DNA of 64,000 nt from Heyndrickxia oleronia (GCF_017809215.1 NZ_CP065424.1:4006001-4070000), one strand, 5' to 3'. Shown: positions 53,263-62,668, counted from the stretch's first letter. The notes: generated by a model not told the origin, from the letters alone. Translations and numbers: made by a program.

Positions 53263-53862
53263 TTATTCAGTCATTAAACTTTCTTTTGAATTTGAAATAT
53301 ATCGATATGTCTCTTCCCCAACTTTTTTATTGTCAAAAGCAACCGCATTTACGAATATACCCTCAACTTGGAATTCAGTTGCTTTTATTGGCTTATTGGC
53401 ACTAAATAAATAGTAAGAACCATCACTTATGTATGAGTTAATAAATTTTATAAACATCGGGGAAGAAACTGATTTTATAAATGTATTAGTTTCTTTGTTT
53501 TGCAAGGCACCTACGGAAAACTTGATTACATTGTAAGGAATAATATTTATCCCTTTTTGCACTTCTGTTAGTGGATTACTTTTAAGATTTAATACATACT
53601 GATACTCTTTTTTATTGCTGTTGTAATATTCTTGGATGTTATAACTTATATTGTTTATTGCTGGATTTGGAAGTAATTCACTAGATTTAGTATAAGAAAT
53701 CGTTTTTTCCTTAAAGTTATCTAAGTTCTTAACTTTTAAGGTTGACACCGACTCCTTATTCACTTGTTGGACTGTTTTTTTGTTTATTTCACACCCTGAG
53801 GACACTAAAATAATAAAAACTACTAAAAACAAAGCTGCAATTTTTCGAAACGCTAAAATCAT
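53263..53862 (-). CDS. lipoprotein of unknown function
   Basis: 199 residues. Signal peptide (IAALFLVVFIILVSSGC) with lipobox VSSGC, so membrane-anchored on the outside. The mature part is Lys/Asn/Ser-rich with no recognised domain. AAGGAGAT before the ATG. Single gene. Confidence 0.8.
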   Translation of the reverse strand: MILAFRKIAALFLVVFIILVSSGCEINKKTVQQVNKESVSTLKVKNLDNFKEKTISYTKSSELLPNPAINNISYNIQEYYNSNKKEYQYVLNLKSNPLTEVQKGINIIPYNVIKFSVGALQNKETNTFIKSVSSPMFIKFINSYISDGSYYLFSANKPIKATEFQVEGIFVNAVAFDNKKVGEETYRYISNSKESLMTE

Positions 53863-54009
53863 TGGGATCTCCTTTTCAAATATTTTATTATTATTGTTAA
53901 ACTAATTGACTTACAACCGTTTATTTGAATATAAACTATTTCAATGCCCCATATAGAAATACCTTCTATTTAATTAAATGACCCAAATCTCCCCTTTCTT
54001 TCAATAAAA

Positions 54010-54070
54010 AAAGAGCTGCGGATCTCTGCCCCCCATACTTGAAGTACAACATTTCACAAACTGATTGTTT
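54010..54070. repeat. intergenic repeat with CTTCACAAA-like end
   Basis: AGAGCTGCGGATCTCTG, CTTGAAGTACAACATTTCAC and AAACTGATTG; resembles 62038-62090 and 63743-63825, which share TAAGTAC...CTTCACAAA. Confidence 0.5.
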
Positions 54071-54120
54071 AAGCGACGATGTCCCAATATTATTTTTTAT
54101 AAGTTTATAAAACAGCTCAC

Positions 54121-54981
54121 CTACTCACCAATCATATCTATAAATTTTATTAAGGATGTAGGTACATACTTGTCTTTTCGATAAATGAATACTGTTTTTA
54201 CTTTTCCATATGAATTCGGAATTGAATGTTCTCTAAGGATCCCGTCTTGTACATGCTTTGAAACAACACTCTGTGGAAGCATACTTATGCCTAGTCCAGC
54301 TGCTACACAGCCAATTATTGCATCTAAAGTGCCAAATTCCATTATTTTATTTGGAATTACCTTTTCTTGCTGTAACCATTGTTCAAGTTTTTCTCGATAA
54401 GAACATCCCGCATGAAATACAAGCAAGGTCCTTGTTTGAATATCTTTAAAGGAAGAAATAGGAGGATGAATGGTATCTGTAATAATCACCAATTCCTCAT
54501 CAATTAATTCCTTTTCTTTCAACTCGGGGTGCTCAATAGGTCCAGCCACAAATGCCCCATCAAGTTCATACTGCAAAACTCCTTGAATATTTTGTACAGT
54601 AGAGCCCGTTTTTAACGTTAAATCAACATCTGGAAAGTCTTTGTGATACTTTGCAAGCAGGTTGGGTAAACGAACTGCTGCAGTTGTTTCCATCGACCCA
54701 ATCATTAACGGCCCTTTTGGGGTTTGGTCATCGCTCATTACACTTTTTGTTTCTTCTATAAGGTCAAATATTTTTTCCGTGTATGTTAATAGTATGCTCC
54801 CCTTGGCTGTTAAAGCAGTTCCACGATTATGTCTATAAAATAAGGTAGTTTGAAGATCCGATTCCAACTGCTGTATTTTCATCGTGATATTAGATTGTGC
54901 GTATTGAAGTTTTCTTGCTGCCTGTGAAATACTCCCTAACTTTGCCACTGCTTGAAAAATTTCTAATGTATGCAAATCCAA
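54121..54981 (-). CDS. LysR-family regulator
   Basis: 286 residues. HTH LGSISQAARKLQYAQSNITM, substrate domain from KGPLMIGSMETTAAVRLP, with C-terminal GISMLPQSVV. The TTG at 54981 follows GGGAGAG. Divergent from the tautomerase-nitronate monooxygenase operon, which it most likely regulates. Confidence 0.9.
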   Translation of the reverse strand: MDLHTLEIFQAVAKLGSISQAARKLQYAQSNITMKIQQLESDLQTTLFYRHNRGTALTAKGSILLTYTEKIFDLIEETKSVMSDDQTPKGPLMIGSMETTAAVRLPNLLAKYHKDFPDVDLTLKTGSTVQNIQGVLQYELDGAFVAGPIEHPELKEKELIDEELVIITDTIHPPISSFKDIQTRTLLVFHAGCSYREKLEQWLQQEKVIPNKIMEFGTLDAIIGCVAAGLGISMLPQSVVSKHVQDGILREHSIPNSYGKVKTVFIYRKDKYVPTSLIKFIDMIGE

Positions 54982-55164
54982 AATAATCTCTCCCAATTTT
55001 GAAAGTTAGCTATCAATAAAAGTGATACCAAATATCATTTTTATGTATTATACCAAATAACAAAAAAGCTATATGATTTAAGTATCTTACATTGTTAAAT
55101 GGGGGTAATCTTTGTAAAAAGAGACATTCTAAAAAGATTATTCAATTTGAAGGGAGATCTCAAC

Positions 55165-55554
55165 ATGCCATTATTACGCTTTGATTTGATAGAAGGTAGA
55201 AGTGAAGAAGCGCTAAAAAAATTATTGGATTCGGCTCATCATTCGATGGTTGAAGCTTTCCAAGTACCTGAAAGTGACCGTTATCAAATCGTTCATCAAC
55301 ACCCGCAGCATGAACTCATAATTGAGGATACAGGATTAGGATTTAAAAGAAGCAAAGACCTTGTAATTATTAGTATTGTTAGTAAAAAAAGAACCGTTAA
55401 ACAAAAAGAAGCCTTATACTCACTTCTAGCCCAAAAGCTTGAATCTGAATGTGACATCTCACCACAAGATTTGATTGTTTCTATAACAGAGAACAATGAT
55501 TCCGACTGGAGTTTTGGACTAGGTGAAGCACAATTTCTAACAGGCTCATTATAG
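55165..55554 (+). CDS. tautomerase superfamily protein
   Basis: 129 residues starting MPLLRFDLIEG; Pro1 exposed after Met removal is the catalytic base of 4-oxalocrotonate tautomerase/MSAD-like enzymes. Length fits the doubled (130-residue) YrdN type. AGGGAGAT before the ATG at 55165. In an operon with nitronate monooxygenase; substrate unknown. Confidence 0.88.
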   Translation: MPLLRFDLIEGRSEEALKKLLDSAHHSMVEAFQVPESDRYQIVHQHPQHELIIEDTGLGFKRSKDLVIISIVSKKRTVKQKEALYSLLAQKLESECDISPQDLIVSITENNDSDWSFGLGEAQFLTGSL

Positions 55555-55582
55555 AGTAAAAAGAATGACGAGGTGCAAAATT

Positions 55583-56668
55583 ATGTTAAACAATAAAATG
55601 ACAGAACTATTGAAAGTTAAATATCCAATTATACAAGCTCCAATGGCTGGTGGAATAACTACTTCTGCATTAGTCGCTGAGGTTTCAAATACGGGAGGTC
55701 TAGGAATGATTGGAGCTGGGTATTTGACCCCAGTTCAAACGCGAGAACAAATTAAGGAAGTAAAGCAACTAACATCAAACCCTTTTGGTATTAATTTATT
55801 TGTTCCTAATGAATTTAAAGTGACAGAGAATGAAATTAAATCAGCAAACCAGTTCTTAAACCCCATTCGTCAGAAATTGAATTTGGAACAAAAGGAGAAC
55901 ATGGAAATCCCTAATTATAAAGATGTTTATGAAACATTTATAGAGCAAATTAAGGTCGTAATTGAAGAAAAGGTCCCTATTTGTTCCTTTACATTTGGCA
56001 TTCCTTCAAATGAAATCATTGCTGAATTAAAACAGGCAAATATTATTCTAATTGGAACCGCTACAACCGTTAGAGAAGCAGTTGAAAATGAAAAAGCAGG
56101 CATGGATATTGTTGTTGCTCAAGGTAGTGAAGCTGGTGGACATCGAGGGAGCTTTATGAATGGGTCACAAGAAAGTTTGATTGGTTTAATGTCATTAATT
56201 CCACAAGTTGTCGATGATGTAAACATTCCTGTTGTTGCTGCTGGAGGAATTATGGATGGGAGAGGATTAATGGCTTCAATTTGTTTAGGAGCAATGGGCG
56301 TACAAATGGGGACGGCCTTTTTGACTTGTATCGAAAGTGGAGCAAATAAGGTTCATAAAGAAGCGATTCTTAATGCTAAAGATGAGCAAACTGTTTTAAC
56401 TCGTTCATTTTCTGGTAAATGGGCAAGAGGAATAAAAAATAAATTTATTTTAGAAATGCAGAATCATGAAGCACTCCTACCAGATTTCCCAGCTCAAAAT
56501 ACATTAACCCAGGATATTAGAAAGACTTCCAGTGCACAAAAAAATCAAGATTTCATGTCACTTTGGTCTGGTCAAACTCCAAGATTAGCCAAGAATCAAA
56601 ACGTCAAATCATTAATTACAAACATTATGGCAGAAGCAAAAAAGTTAAGTTATATGGAAGCAAAATAA
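55583..56668 (+). CDS. nitronate monooxygenase (2-nitropropane dioxygenase family)
   Basis: 361-residue FMN TIM barrel: APMAGGITTSALVAEVSNTGG, VAQGSEAGGHRGS (catalytic His region), PVVAAGGIMDGRGL phosphate loop and GAMGVQMGTAFLTC. Oxidises nitronates such as propionate-3-nitronate; FabK-like enoyl reductases share the fold but lack this His-containing loop. The ATG at 55583 follows GAGGTG. Follows the tautomerase gene after 28 bases. Confidence 0.88.
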   Translation: MLNNKMTELLKVKYPIIQAPMAGGITTSALVAEVSNTGGLGMIGAGYLTPVQTREQIKEVKQLTSNPFGINLFVPNEFKVTENEIKSANQFLNPIRQKLNLEQKENMEIPNYKDVYETFIEQIKVVIEEKVPICSFTFGIPSNEIIAELKQANIILIGTATTVREAVENEKAGMDIVVAQGSEAGGHRGSFMNGSQESLIGLMSLIPQVVDDVNIPVVAAGGIMDGRGLMASICLGAMGVQMGTAFLTCIESGANKVHKEAILNAKDEQTVLTRSFSGKWARGIKNKFILEMQNHEALLPDFPAQNTLTQDIRKTSSAQKNQDFMSLWSGQTPRLAKNQNVKSLITNIMAEAKKLSYMEAK

Positions 56669-56682
56669 ATTCTAATGGTTAC

Positions 56683-56710
56683 AAAACCTAGCTACAAAAG
56701 CTAGGTTTTT
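56683..56710 (+). terminator. terminator of the tautomerase operon
   Basis: AAAACCTAGCT/AGCTAGGTTTTT hairpin. Confidence 0.88.
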
Positions 56711-56960
56711 GCGTATGACAAATTACCATATAACGGAAACAACTTTATTACAAAGGAAGCGTCGAGTTTCTTATAAACTTAATACTTAACAATGGATGAA
56801 TATGTACACTGTTCCAAATTTTATTTGTAATTACAGAATGATTGAAGCTTTGTTTCGTGAAATAGTCATTTTACTGAATTTATTTACTTGATTTCCGAAA
56901 ATTAATCAGTTAAACTGATTATATATCAAGCTGATTAATTTTGGAGGTGTAAATGAATAA

Positions 56961-57380
56961 TTGGAAAAGTGGAATCAATCTTATGGTTTTTTACTTGGAA
57001 AGGTTCTTCAAAAAATGGAAACGAATTTCGTTGAAGGACTTTCCCCATTTGAAATTAATGCTAGACAATATGGAGTTCTTTTATTTATCGAAGGGAACCC
57101 CTACTCTTCACAAAAAGATATTTCTGAAAACCTACAAATCGACCGAACAACAATGGTTAGTCATATTGACCACTTAGAAGGTTTAGGGTATGTAGAGAGA
57201 ACGAGGAATCCAAATGACAGAAGATCTTATAGTCTATTGATTACGGATAAAGGAAAAGATGTATTGGATTCACGTTGGGAGTTTTTAATCCATACAGAAT
57301 TGGAAGTTTTAGCCCCTTTAAGCGATGAAGAAAAACAATTATTGAAGGAGCTCCTTATTAAAGTTTGGACTACTCTATAA
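56961..57380 (+). CDS. MarR-family regulator, start or frame uncertain
   Basis: 139 residues. HTH SSQKDISENLQIDRTTMVSH, wing VERTRNPNDRRSYSLLIT. GGAGGT lies 12 bases before the TTG at 56961, while a better placed ATG (56953) opens a different frame that soon leaves the MarR pattern. One extra T after ATGAATAA would put the ATG in frame (MNNLEKWNQSYG). So either a TTG start with long spacing or a one-base frameshift. First gene of a group with rhodanese and EVE genes. Confidence 0.83.
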   Translation: MEKWNQSYGFLLGKVLQKMETNFVEGLSPFEINARQYGVLLFIEGNPYSSQKDISENLQIDRTTMVSHIDHLEGLGYVERTRNPNDRRSYSLLITDKGKDVLDSRWEFLIHTELEVLAPLSDEEKQLLKELLIKVWTTL

Positions 57381-57398
57381 AACTGGAGGTAACTACTT

Positions 57399-57791
57399 AT
57401 GAATGCACTTGAGTATTTTAATGCACGTCTAGAAGCAACCATTAGCCCTATGGATTATTTGAAATTGGCATCAACTGATCCTGATAAATACTTTTTGATT
57501 GATGTAAGAAATGGTCCTGATCATGTAAAAACATTAACAATTAAGGATGCCCATATTATTCCTCAACAAGAACTGCAAGATCGTTTAGATGAAATACCGA
57601 AAGATAAGGAAATTATTGTTTACTGTTGGGATGTTTGGTGTAACACTGCTGCCAAAGTTGCCTCATTTTTATTGGAACGTGGCTATCAAGTGAAAGAACT
57701 GACTGGTGGAATTGCGGCATGGAAAGAGATGAACTTTCCTATTACGGATTTGACTCAAAATGATCACATTTCTGATAGCTGTGGGTGCTAA
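57399..57791 (+). CDS. rhodanese-like domain protein
   Basis: 130 residues. YFLIDVRNGPDHVKTLTI...AHIIPQQEL...IIVYCWDVWCNTAAKVASFL; the active-site loop cysteine is C76, with a second Cys at 81. C-terminal SDSCGC adds a Cys pair. Likely handles persulfide or thiol groups; 18 bases after the MarR gene (GGAGGT site), so possibly regulated by it. Confidence 0.87.
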   Translation: MNALEYFNARLEATISPMDYLKLASTDPDKYFLIDVRNGPDHVKTLTIKDAHIIPQQELQDRLDEIPKDKEIIVYCWDVWCNTAAKVASFLLERGYQVKELTGGIAAWKEMNFPITDLTQNDHISDSCGC

Positions 57792-58231
57792 TTCTAGTGG
57801 AATCGAATAGGTATTGGATTGGTGTTGCATCACGAGACCATGTAATGAATGCCGTTCAGGGTGGATTTGCACAGCTTTGTCATGGCAAACAAGAACCTTT
57901 AAAAAGGATGCATACTGGTGATTGGATTATTTATTATTCCCCAAAAGTGAAATTTAAAGATAGTGCTCGGTATCAGAAATTTACTGCTATTGGAAGGGTT
58001 ATAGATGATGTTATCTTTCAGTTTGAATCAGGAAATAACTTCTTTCCTTTCCGAAGAAATATAGATTATATTTCTTGCAAGGAAATACCCATTCAACCAT
58101 TCATACCTCAACTCTCTTTTATTAAGAGTGCAAAGTACTGGGGTTATTCTTTTCGACTTGGCCATTTCGAAATAAGTGAAAAGGATTTTAAACTAATTGC
58201 AGAAAGAATGATCAACGAAAAAGGAGATTAG
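57785..58231 (+). CDS. EVE domain protein
   Basis: About 144-148 residues, a single EVE/PUA-like domain: RYWIGVASRDHVMNAVQGGF, MHTGDWIIYYSPK, FTAIGRV, and AKYWGYSFRLGHFEIS. EVE domains bind modified bases or RNA; role in this genome unknown. Overlaps the rhodanese stop by 7 bases if GTG 57785 is used; GTG 57797 is an alternative. Its stop codon lies within a perfect palindromic terminator. Confidence 0.87.
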   Translation: MLILVESNRYWIGVASRDHVMNAVQGGFAQLCHGKQEPLKRMHTGDWIIYYSPKVKFKDSARYQKFTAIGRVIDDVIFQFESGNNFFPFRRNIDYISCKEIPIQPFIPQLSFIKSAKYWGYSFRLGHFEISEKDFKLIAERMINEKGD

Positions 58232-58248
58232 AATATTCTAATCTCCTT
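58221..58248 (+). terminator. palindromic terminator including the EVE stop codon
   Basis: A perfect 28-base palindrome, AAGGAGATTAGAAT and its complement, followed by ACTTTTTTT. TAG at 58229-58231 is the stop of the EVE gene. Confidence 0.85.
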
Positions 58249-58666
58249 ACTTTTTTTAGTTTAAAATACCCATATATTCTTCAACTAAACTCCCTCAATA
58301 AAAAAGGTATCGACCCTTCTCGGTTATTATATAATGACAAACATTATAATGGTAATGAATAGTTAACTCTTTTTTCGATAGTAGAACAATATCTATCATT
58401 GAACCCAATTCGTTACTTCACCAATTCAGCAACCCGTAGAGTACATAAATTCAAATATTGCTTTTCCAAAATATGAATAACAGGCTTCACGTAAAAATAC
58501 ATTCCAATTAGACACCATTTTATCTCACAACTTTAGGATGAAACCTACCATGATGTTAGCTTTGTCTAACTCTTACAAGTATAGTGAGACTAACAGTAAG
58601 CTACTTTACATTTTCTAATTGGTATATAATAGTGTGAAGAAATTTTATAATAACGGAGGGTATTGA
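58249..58666. other. 418-base gap with a possible remnant
   Basis: A minus-strand frame near 58415-58530 reads ...MYFYVKPVIHILEKQY..., ending TLRVAELVK-stop, without start or ribosome site. A TATAAT at 58625-58630 precedes the next gene but has no well-spaced -35. Nothing else seen. Confidence 0.35.
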
Positions 58667-59059
58667 ATGAAAATTTTGTTTGATGAAACATACACTTCAG
58701 ATGACGGAAAATATACAAGTAGGAATATTTGGTATGGATATGCGGATATATCTGTTGACGGTCAGCATGGAAAAACCATTAAGCTTAATGAAGATTTTAT
58801 GGTTCAATTATGCGAATTAGTAAAAAATGACTTATCTAATAATACAGAAAATGTGCCTACTCAAACTAACTGGTATTTCTATGGAAGTGCTGTAACTAAG
58901 GACGCTATTGGAGACAATATTCGTCCGACAATTATGGTTCGTGAGAAGTCTGGAGAGTTTATTACTAATTTTAATATCAGTGACCACGATTTTGCTGTAA
59001 ATATTGATGCTATTCTGTTGTTTAAGGCGGATTTTGAAAAACGTTTAGCAAGTCATTGA
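58667..59059 (+). CDS. 130-aa protein of unknown function
   Basis: MKILFDETYTSDDGKYTSRN..., soluble, acidic, no membrane segment. CGGAGGG before the ATG supports it. No domain recognised. Confidence 0.7.
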   Translation: MKILFDETYTSDDGKYTSRNIWYGYADISVDGQHGKTIKLNEDFMVQLCELVKNDLSNNTENVPTQTNWYFYGSAVTKDAIGDNIRPTIMVREKSGEFITNFNISDHDFAVNIDAILLFKADFEKRLASH

Positions 59060-59110
59060 TGAATATTACCAGTATAAGCATGTTCAAACTATTTGAGGGG
59101 ATGATTTCTA

Positions 59111-59173
59111 ATGAATTCATTCTCCTTTTTCATGTGGTGGCAGTCTTTTTGTGTGGAGGAAAAGGTCATTTAA
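59111..59173 (+). CDS. possible 20-aa peptide
   Basis: MNSFSFFMWWQSFCVEEKVI, preceded by GAGGGG at a good distance. Too short to judge; the surrounding 59060-59314 gap shows nothing else. Confidence 0.25.
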   Translation: MNSFSFFMWWQSFCVEEKVI

Positions 59174-59314
59174 TAATAAAGATTGTGAATAATAGCATTT
59201 AAATTAAACTGTGCCTTTAGCTAAACAAGCAAAAGAGTTGGAAATACGCTATTATATATTTGTTTAAGAGAAGACCCTTGCACTTCGAGAGATCTCCTAT
59301 GCTGTATATACCAT

Positions 59315-59545
59315 TCAGTCCTTTGAAAAATATTCCTTGCATAAGATATACAAACCTATTATCCAAACCCCTATTAAGAACAAAATTAAATATTGCAAGT
59401 GAAAGCGTGTAATAAAATTAAAAATAAGCCATTTCTTATGATATCCGTCATAACTCAAAACATATTCCATAATACCGTTGATAATAGGACTTAATCCAAT
59501 TGAAGCTGATAACATTAACGAGAACCCAAGTAATGGTTTCCTCAT
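59315..59545 (-). CDS. 76-aa membrane protein
   Basis: Two hydrophobic segments (about 5-27 and 48-70), AAGGAGGGG before the ATG. Function unknown. The 59546-59820 stretch beyond it has no supported gene. Confidence 0.65.
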   Translation of the reverse strand: MRKPLLGFSLMLSASIGLSPIINGIMEYVLSYDGYHKKWLIFNFITRFHLQYLILFLIGVWIIGLYILCKEYFSKD

Positions 59546-59823
59546 ATTTTCCCCTCCTTGCTTATAAAAAAGTTTAAAATATTTTCTACACTAACTAAAT
59601 TTACATTATCAATTTTTGAAGTCATGTTAAAAATTCCACACAATAAGCTATTTTCCCTTCTTCGACTAACCTGCCCATTTTGTGTAACCAGATTACTATT
59701 ACTCTATCTCCTCGTAAGACCATTAACCCCAAAAAATCCACTTATTAGATTACTTTATTTTTGTTAGAACAACCGTCTAAATAGAATTGTCGAAAAATGT
59801 AGTAAATTCACACAAAGTTTATT

Positions 59824-59882
59824 TTGACTGGACACGATTTGGTGTCGTATTATTAATTTAAATTAAGACACCAATCGGTGTC
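59824..59882 (+). promoter_or_regulatory. promoter and twin operators of the ArsR-SRPBCC fusion gene
   Basis: TTGACT (59824-59829), 18-base spacer, TATTAT (59848-59853). Two GACAC-N6-GTGTC palindromes: one in the spacer (59831-59846), one just downstream of the start point (59867-59882), 36 bp apart. Strong sign of autorepression. Confidence 0.87.
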
Positions 59883-59914
59883 CTATTAAATAAAAAAATT
59901 AGGAGGAGGGTGTA

Positions 59915-60640
59915 GTGAAAGAGAAAAGCGAAACAAGGGATGTTTACGACGCTGTTGCTGATCCTACGAGACGCAAGATACTGGATTTGTTAGCAAATAG
60001 AGAAGAAATGCCTCTCCACGAACTAACTACGAATTTTCAAATGGGCCGTACGGCAGTTTCAAAACATTTGACCATACTCAAGGATGCTGGACTTGTCATT
60101 AGCCGAAAAGCAGGCAGGGAAACAAGATATCGTCTAAATGCCTTGCCACTTCAAGAAATTCAAGATTGGGTAACATATTACACAAAGTTTTGGAATGATA
60201 AAATAATGCTTCTACACCAACTATTACAGGAGGAAGAAGAAATGCATAAAGTTTCATTAGATTTTCAGTTTAACTATTCCATTGACCGTGTATGGTTAGC
60301 ATTAACAGACTCAAATATTCTAGCAAAATGGGTAATGGATAATGATTTTAAACCAATCGTAGGACATAAATTTCAATTCAGAGCTAAGCCGAATAAATTG
60401 TGGGATGGCATTGTCAACTCCGAAGTACTCGTTGTTGATCAACCAAATAAACTATCTTACACTTGGATAACCGCTGGAGAAAGCACTACCGTTACATGGA
60501 CATTGAAAGAAGCAGATGGAACTACGTTCTTACATCTCGAACAAACTGGATTTGTAAATCAAGGGCATGCGTATCATGGTGCCAAACAAGGATGGGTATT
60601 AATGGGTGATAAACTTGAACAAGTGTTAAATGAACTGTAA
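59915..60640 (+). CDS. ArsR-SRPBCC fusion regulator
   Basis: 241 residues. N-terminal ArsR winged helix (VADPTRRKILDLLANREEMP, TNFQMGRTAVSKHLTILKDA) fused to a C-terminal AHSA1/SRPBCC domain (VSLDFQFNYSIDRVWLALTD...). One polypeptide does what 44891-45902 does with two genes. The SRPBCC part probably senses a hydrophobic ligand. GTG start with GGAGGAGGG upstream. Precedes a DoxX gene. Confidence 0.9.
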   Translation: MKEKSETRDVYDAVADPTRRKILDLLANREEMPLHELTTNFQMGRTAVSKHLTILKDAGLVISRKAGRETRYRLNALPLQEIQDWVTYYTKFWNDKIMLLHQLLQEEEEMHKVSLDFQFNYSIDRVWLALTDSNILAKWVMDNDFKPIVGHKFQFRAKPNKLWDGIVNSEVLVVDQPNKLSYTWITAGESTTVTWTLKEADGTTFLHLEQTGFVNQGHAYHGAKQGWVLMGDKLEQVLNEL

Positions 60641-60674
60641 AACAAATTTTCTATAACACTAGGAGGAATTCAAG

Positions 60675-61043
60675 ATGATTATAGTTTCTGTAATTCTTCA
60701 AAGTTTGTTGGTTTTATACTATGTTTTCTCAGGTGTTGCTAAAATCATAGGGGCTAAATATTGGGTTGATATATTTAAGCAAATTAAGCTTCCTCAATGG
60801 TTTCGTGTCGTAACAGGGTTTGTTCAATTAATTGGAGCAATCCTACTGATCATCGGTTACTGGATTGGAGGTCCTGTCGCATGGGCAGGTATCTTGCTTG
60901 GAATTACCATGATCATGGCATGCTTTGCACATATTAGAGTCAAAGATTCGTTTGGCAAAACAGCACCAGCCCTTATGTTTGCTGTCTTAAATATCATTTT
61001 AGTAATCCTAAATGCAGATTATTTGCAACATCCTTTTTCATAA
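60675..61043 (+). CDS. DoxX-family membrane protein
   Basis: 122 residues, four membrane helices (ILQSLLVLYYVFSGVAKI first). DoxX-like proteins are often found with ArsR/SRPBCC regulators and linked to redox stress. AGGAGG before the ATG. Starts 34 bases after the fusion regulator: one operon under the twin operators. Confidence 0.87.
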   Translation: MIIVSVILQSLLVLYYVFSGVAKIIGAKYWVDIFKQIKLPQWFRVVTGFVQLIGAILLIIGYWIGGPVAWAGILLGITMIMACFAHIRVKDSFGKTAPALMFAVLNIILVILNADYLQHPFS

Positions 61044-61471
61044 GATTAGTGAATAGCCAACACCCGAGGTCCGTATGTGCCCATCTTAGTTCATTGTATT
61101 CACCAAGTCTCGGATAGATGTTAATCAGAACGTTTGTTGAAATCTTCTACTTCTTGTATACATGTTCATTATCTAGTAAATACGCATAGCTGATTGCACC
61201 CCTAATTGAGATATAAGCATTTATCAATGGCGATGGGAGCAAATAGACAGGTTAGAATCTGTCGCTAATGAATTATATAATAAATGACAAATTAAAATTT
61301 TAAAATAAGAAAAAAGCCGAATATTCAAAGGTATTTCGGCCTTTTTCTTATTAGGTTGTGAAAAATTGAACTTGTGATATAGCACAAAAAAAGCTGATCA
61401 ATTCATTCTATAATTGAATAAAGAATTTTCAGGAGCATTTCCCTTTTTAGTTAAATATGAAAGGGGCCGCT
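61044..61471. other. 428-base gap: terminator and a possible remnant
   Basis: Holds a terminator GCCGAA/TTTCGGC plus TTTTT (61316-61345, plus strand). A short plus-strand tail DISIYQWRWEQIDRLESVAN-ELYNK-stop (61211-61285) has no start and may be the end of a deleted gene. Confidence 0.45.
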
Positions 61472-61900
61472 CTAGCGGTAATAGGATGGTATATCTTCTT
61501 TTATGTAGTTAATAAGAAAATCTCTATCTTCAGGGAAGGTTAATTCTAAAGACTGTATTTCGTCTAAGGTTTTCCAGGCAATATCATAAATAAGATTATC
61601 AGGGTCTTGTAAATTCCTTTTTCCACCCACAATATTTACTAAAAAATAATGGACTTCAGCAGATATATCGAGATGTTCATAAGTCATTTTCTTAATCTTA
61701 ATTTCTTCAACCATTTCAACTGAATATCCCGTTTCTTCTTTAATTTCTCTAATACAGCACTCTTCGAATGTTTCTTCGTGTTCTTTTCCTCCCGATGGAA
61801 TAGACCACGTTTTTTTCTCTTCAAGTTTTCCTTGTAAAACCATCAGTAATTCAGCGTTATCATTTAAACATATCCCTGCTGCACCAAACCATTTTTCCAT
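61472..61900 (-). CDS. Nudix hydrolase
   Basis: 142 residues. Complete Nudix box GGKEHEETFEEC...REIKEETG (G-x5-E-x7-REUxEExGU). Hydrolyses a nucleoside-diphosphate derivative, substrate unknown. The ATG at 61900 follows GGGGGT. Confidence 0.9.
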   Translation of the reverse strand: MEKWFGAAGICLNDNAELLMVLQGKLEEKKTWSIPSGGKEHEETFEECCIREIKEETGYSVEMVEEIKIKKMTYEHLDISAEVHYFLVNIVGGKRNLQDPDNLIYDIAWKTLDEIQSLELTFPEDRDFLINYIKEDIPSYYR

Positions 61901-61984
61901 ATTTATACCCCCACAAAAGAAAAGATATTGTATCACTTCTTCATTTTTAGGGGAATTCCTTCTTTCAATATCCCGCCTCTTTGG

Positions 61985-62090
61985 TCGAATAAGAAAAAAA
62001 GAGTTGAAAAAAAGCCCTTCTCATTCGATAGAGGATAATTCTTATTTAACTAACGCCCCCTTTTGTTTAAGTACGTTTCTTCACAAAATG
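61985..62090. repeat. intergenic repeat, TCGAATAAGAAAAA...CTTCACAAA family
   Basis: Begins TCGAATAAGAAAAA and ends TAAGTACGTTTCTTCACAAA; about 100 bases. The copy at 63743-63825 shares both ends with a different middle. Confidence 0.6.
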
Positions 62091-62203
62091 ACCTCATTCA
62101 TTACAGGAATGTTGTCCCGTTACCAGCATAAAAAAGAAGTTGTTCATAAACAAACAGCGTCAGTCTAGGATGAGAAAAAGACTTATGCCACTAGCTTATC
62201 GAA

Positions 62204-62668
62204 CTACTGCATTGAACTATAGGACTCTATATCAAAATCCACATCCTGAATAAATTCGATAACCTCCCCATTAGGACTGTGGACTAGAGCGTTTCTGATA
62301 AGTAGAGGAGGATCTCCGAGAGTGAGATTGCCTGCTTCCACATAAGGTTTTGCCCCATGAGCAAGTGCCGTTTGAAACGCTTTGTCGACATCTTCCACAT
62401 AAAACGCTAAGTGAAGCATAGCTCCGTAAGCAACTTCCTCTTCCGTCCGTGCTTTCTTCCCTTGTGCTGGAATGACAGCATCGTCATCAAAAACTTCGAG
62501 ACATGTTCTGCCGTCGGGAGAGATCAGCATCGAAGCTTCCTTGATTTGAAACGAAGGCAGACTCCAATGATGGCCGCGCTTAAATCCCAATACTTCAATG
62601 TAGAATTGGATTGTGGCTGGATAATCTTTTGCTTGAATTGCAATATGAGCAAGGCCCTTATTATTCAA
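62204..62668 (-). CDS. VOC-family protein (glyoxalase/dioxygenase-like)
   Basis: 154 residues. GLAHIAIQAKDYPATIQFYIEV, HLAFYVEDVDKAFQTALAHG and HSPNGEVIEFIQ hold the three likely metal ligands (His, His, Glu). TTG start with AAAGGGGA upstream. Divergent from an Lrp-type regulator. Substrate unknown. Confidence 0.86.
   Translation of the reverse strand: MNNKGLAHIAIQAKDYPATIQFYIEVLGFKRGHHWSLPSFQIKEASMLISPDGRTCLEVFDDDAVIPAQGKKARTEEEVAYGAMLHLAFYVEDVDKAFQTALAHGAKPYVEAGNLTLGDPPLLIRNALVHSPNGEVIEFIQDVDFDIESYSSMQ

Noticed and set aside
59558..59767. 69-codon plus-strand frame
   Set aside because: Low-complexity hydrophobic translation of AT-rich DNA, no ribosome site and no family resemblance.
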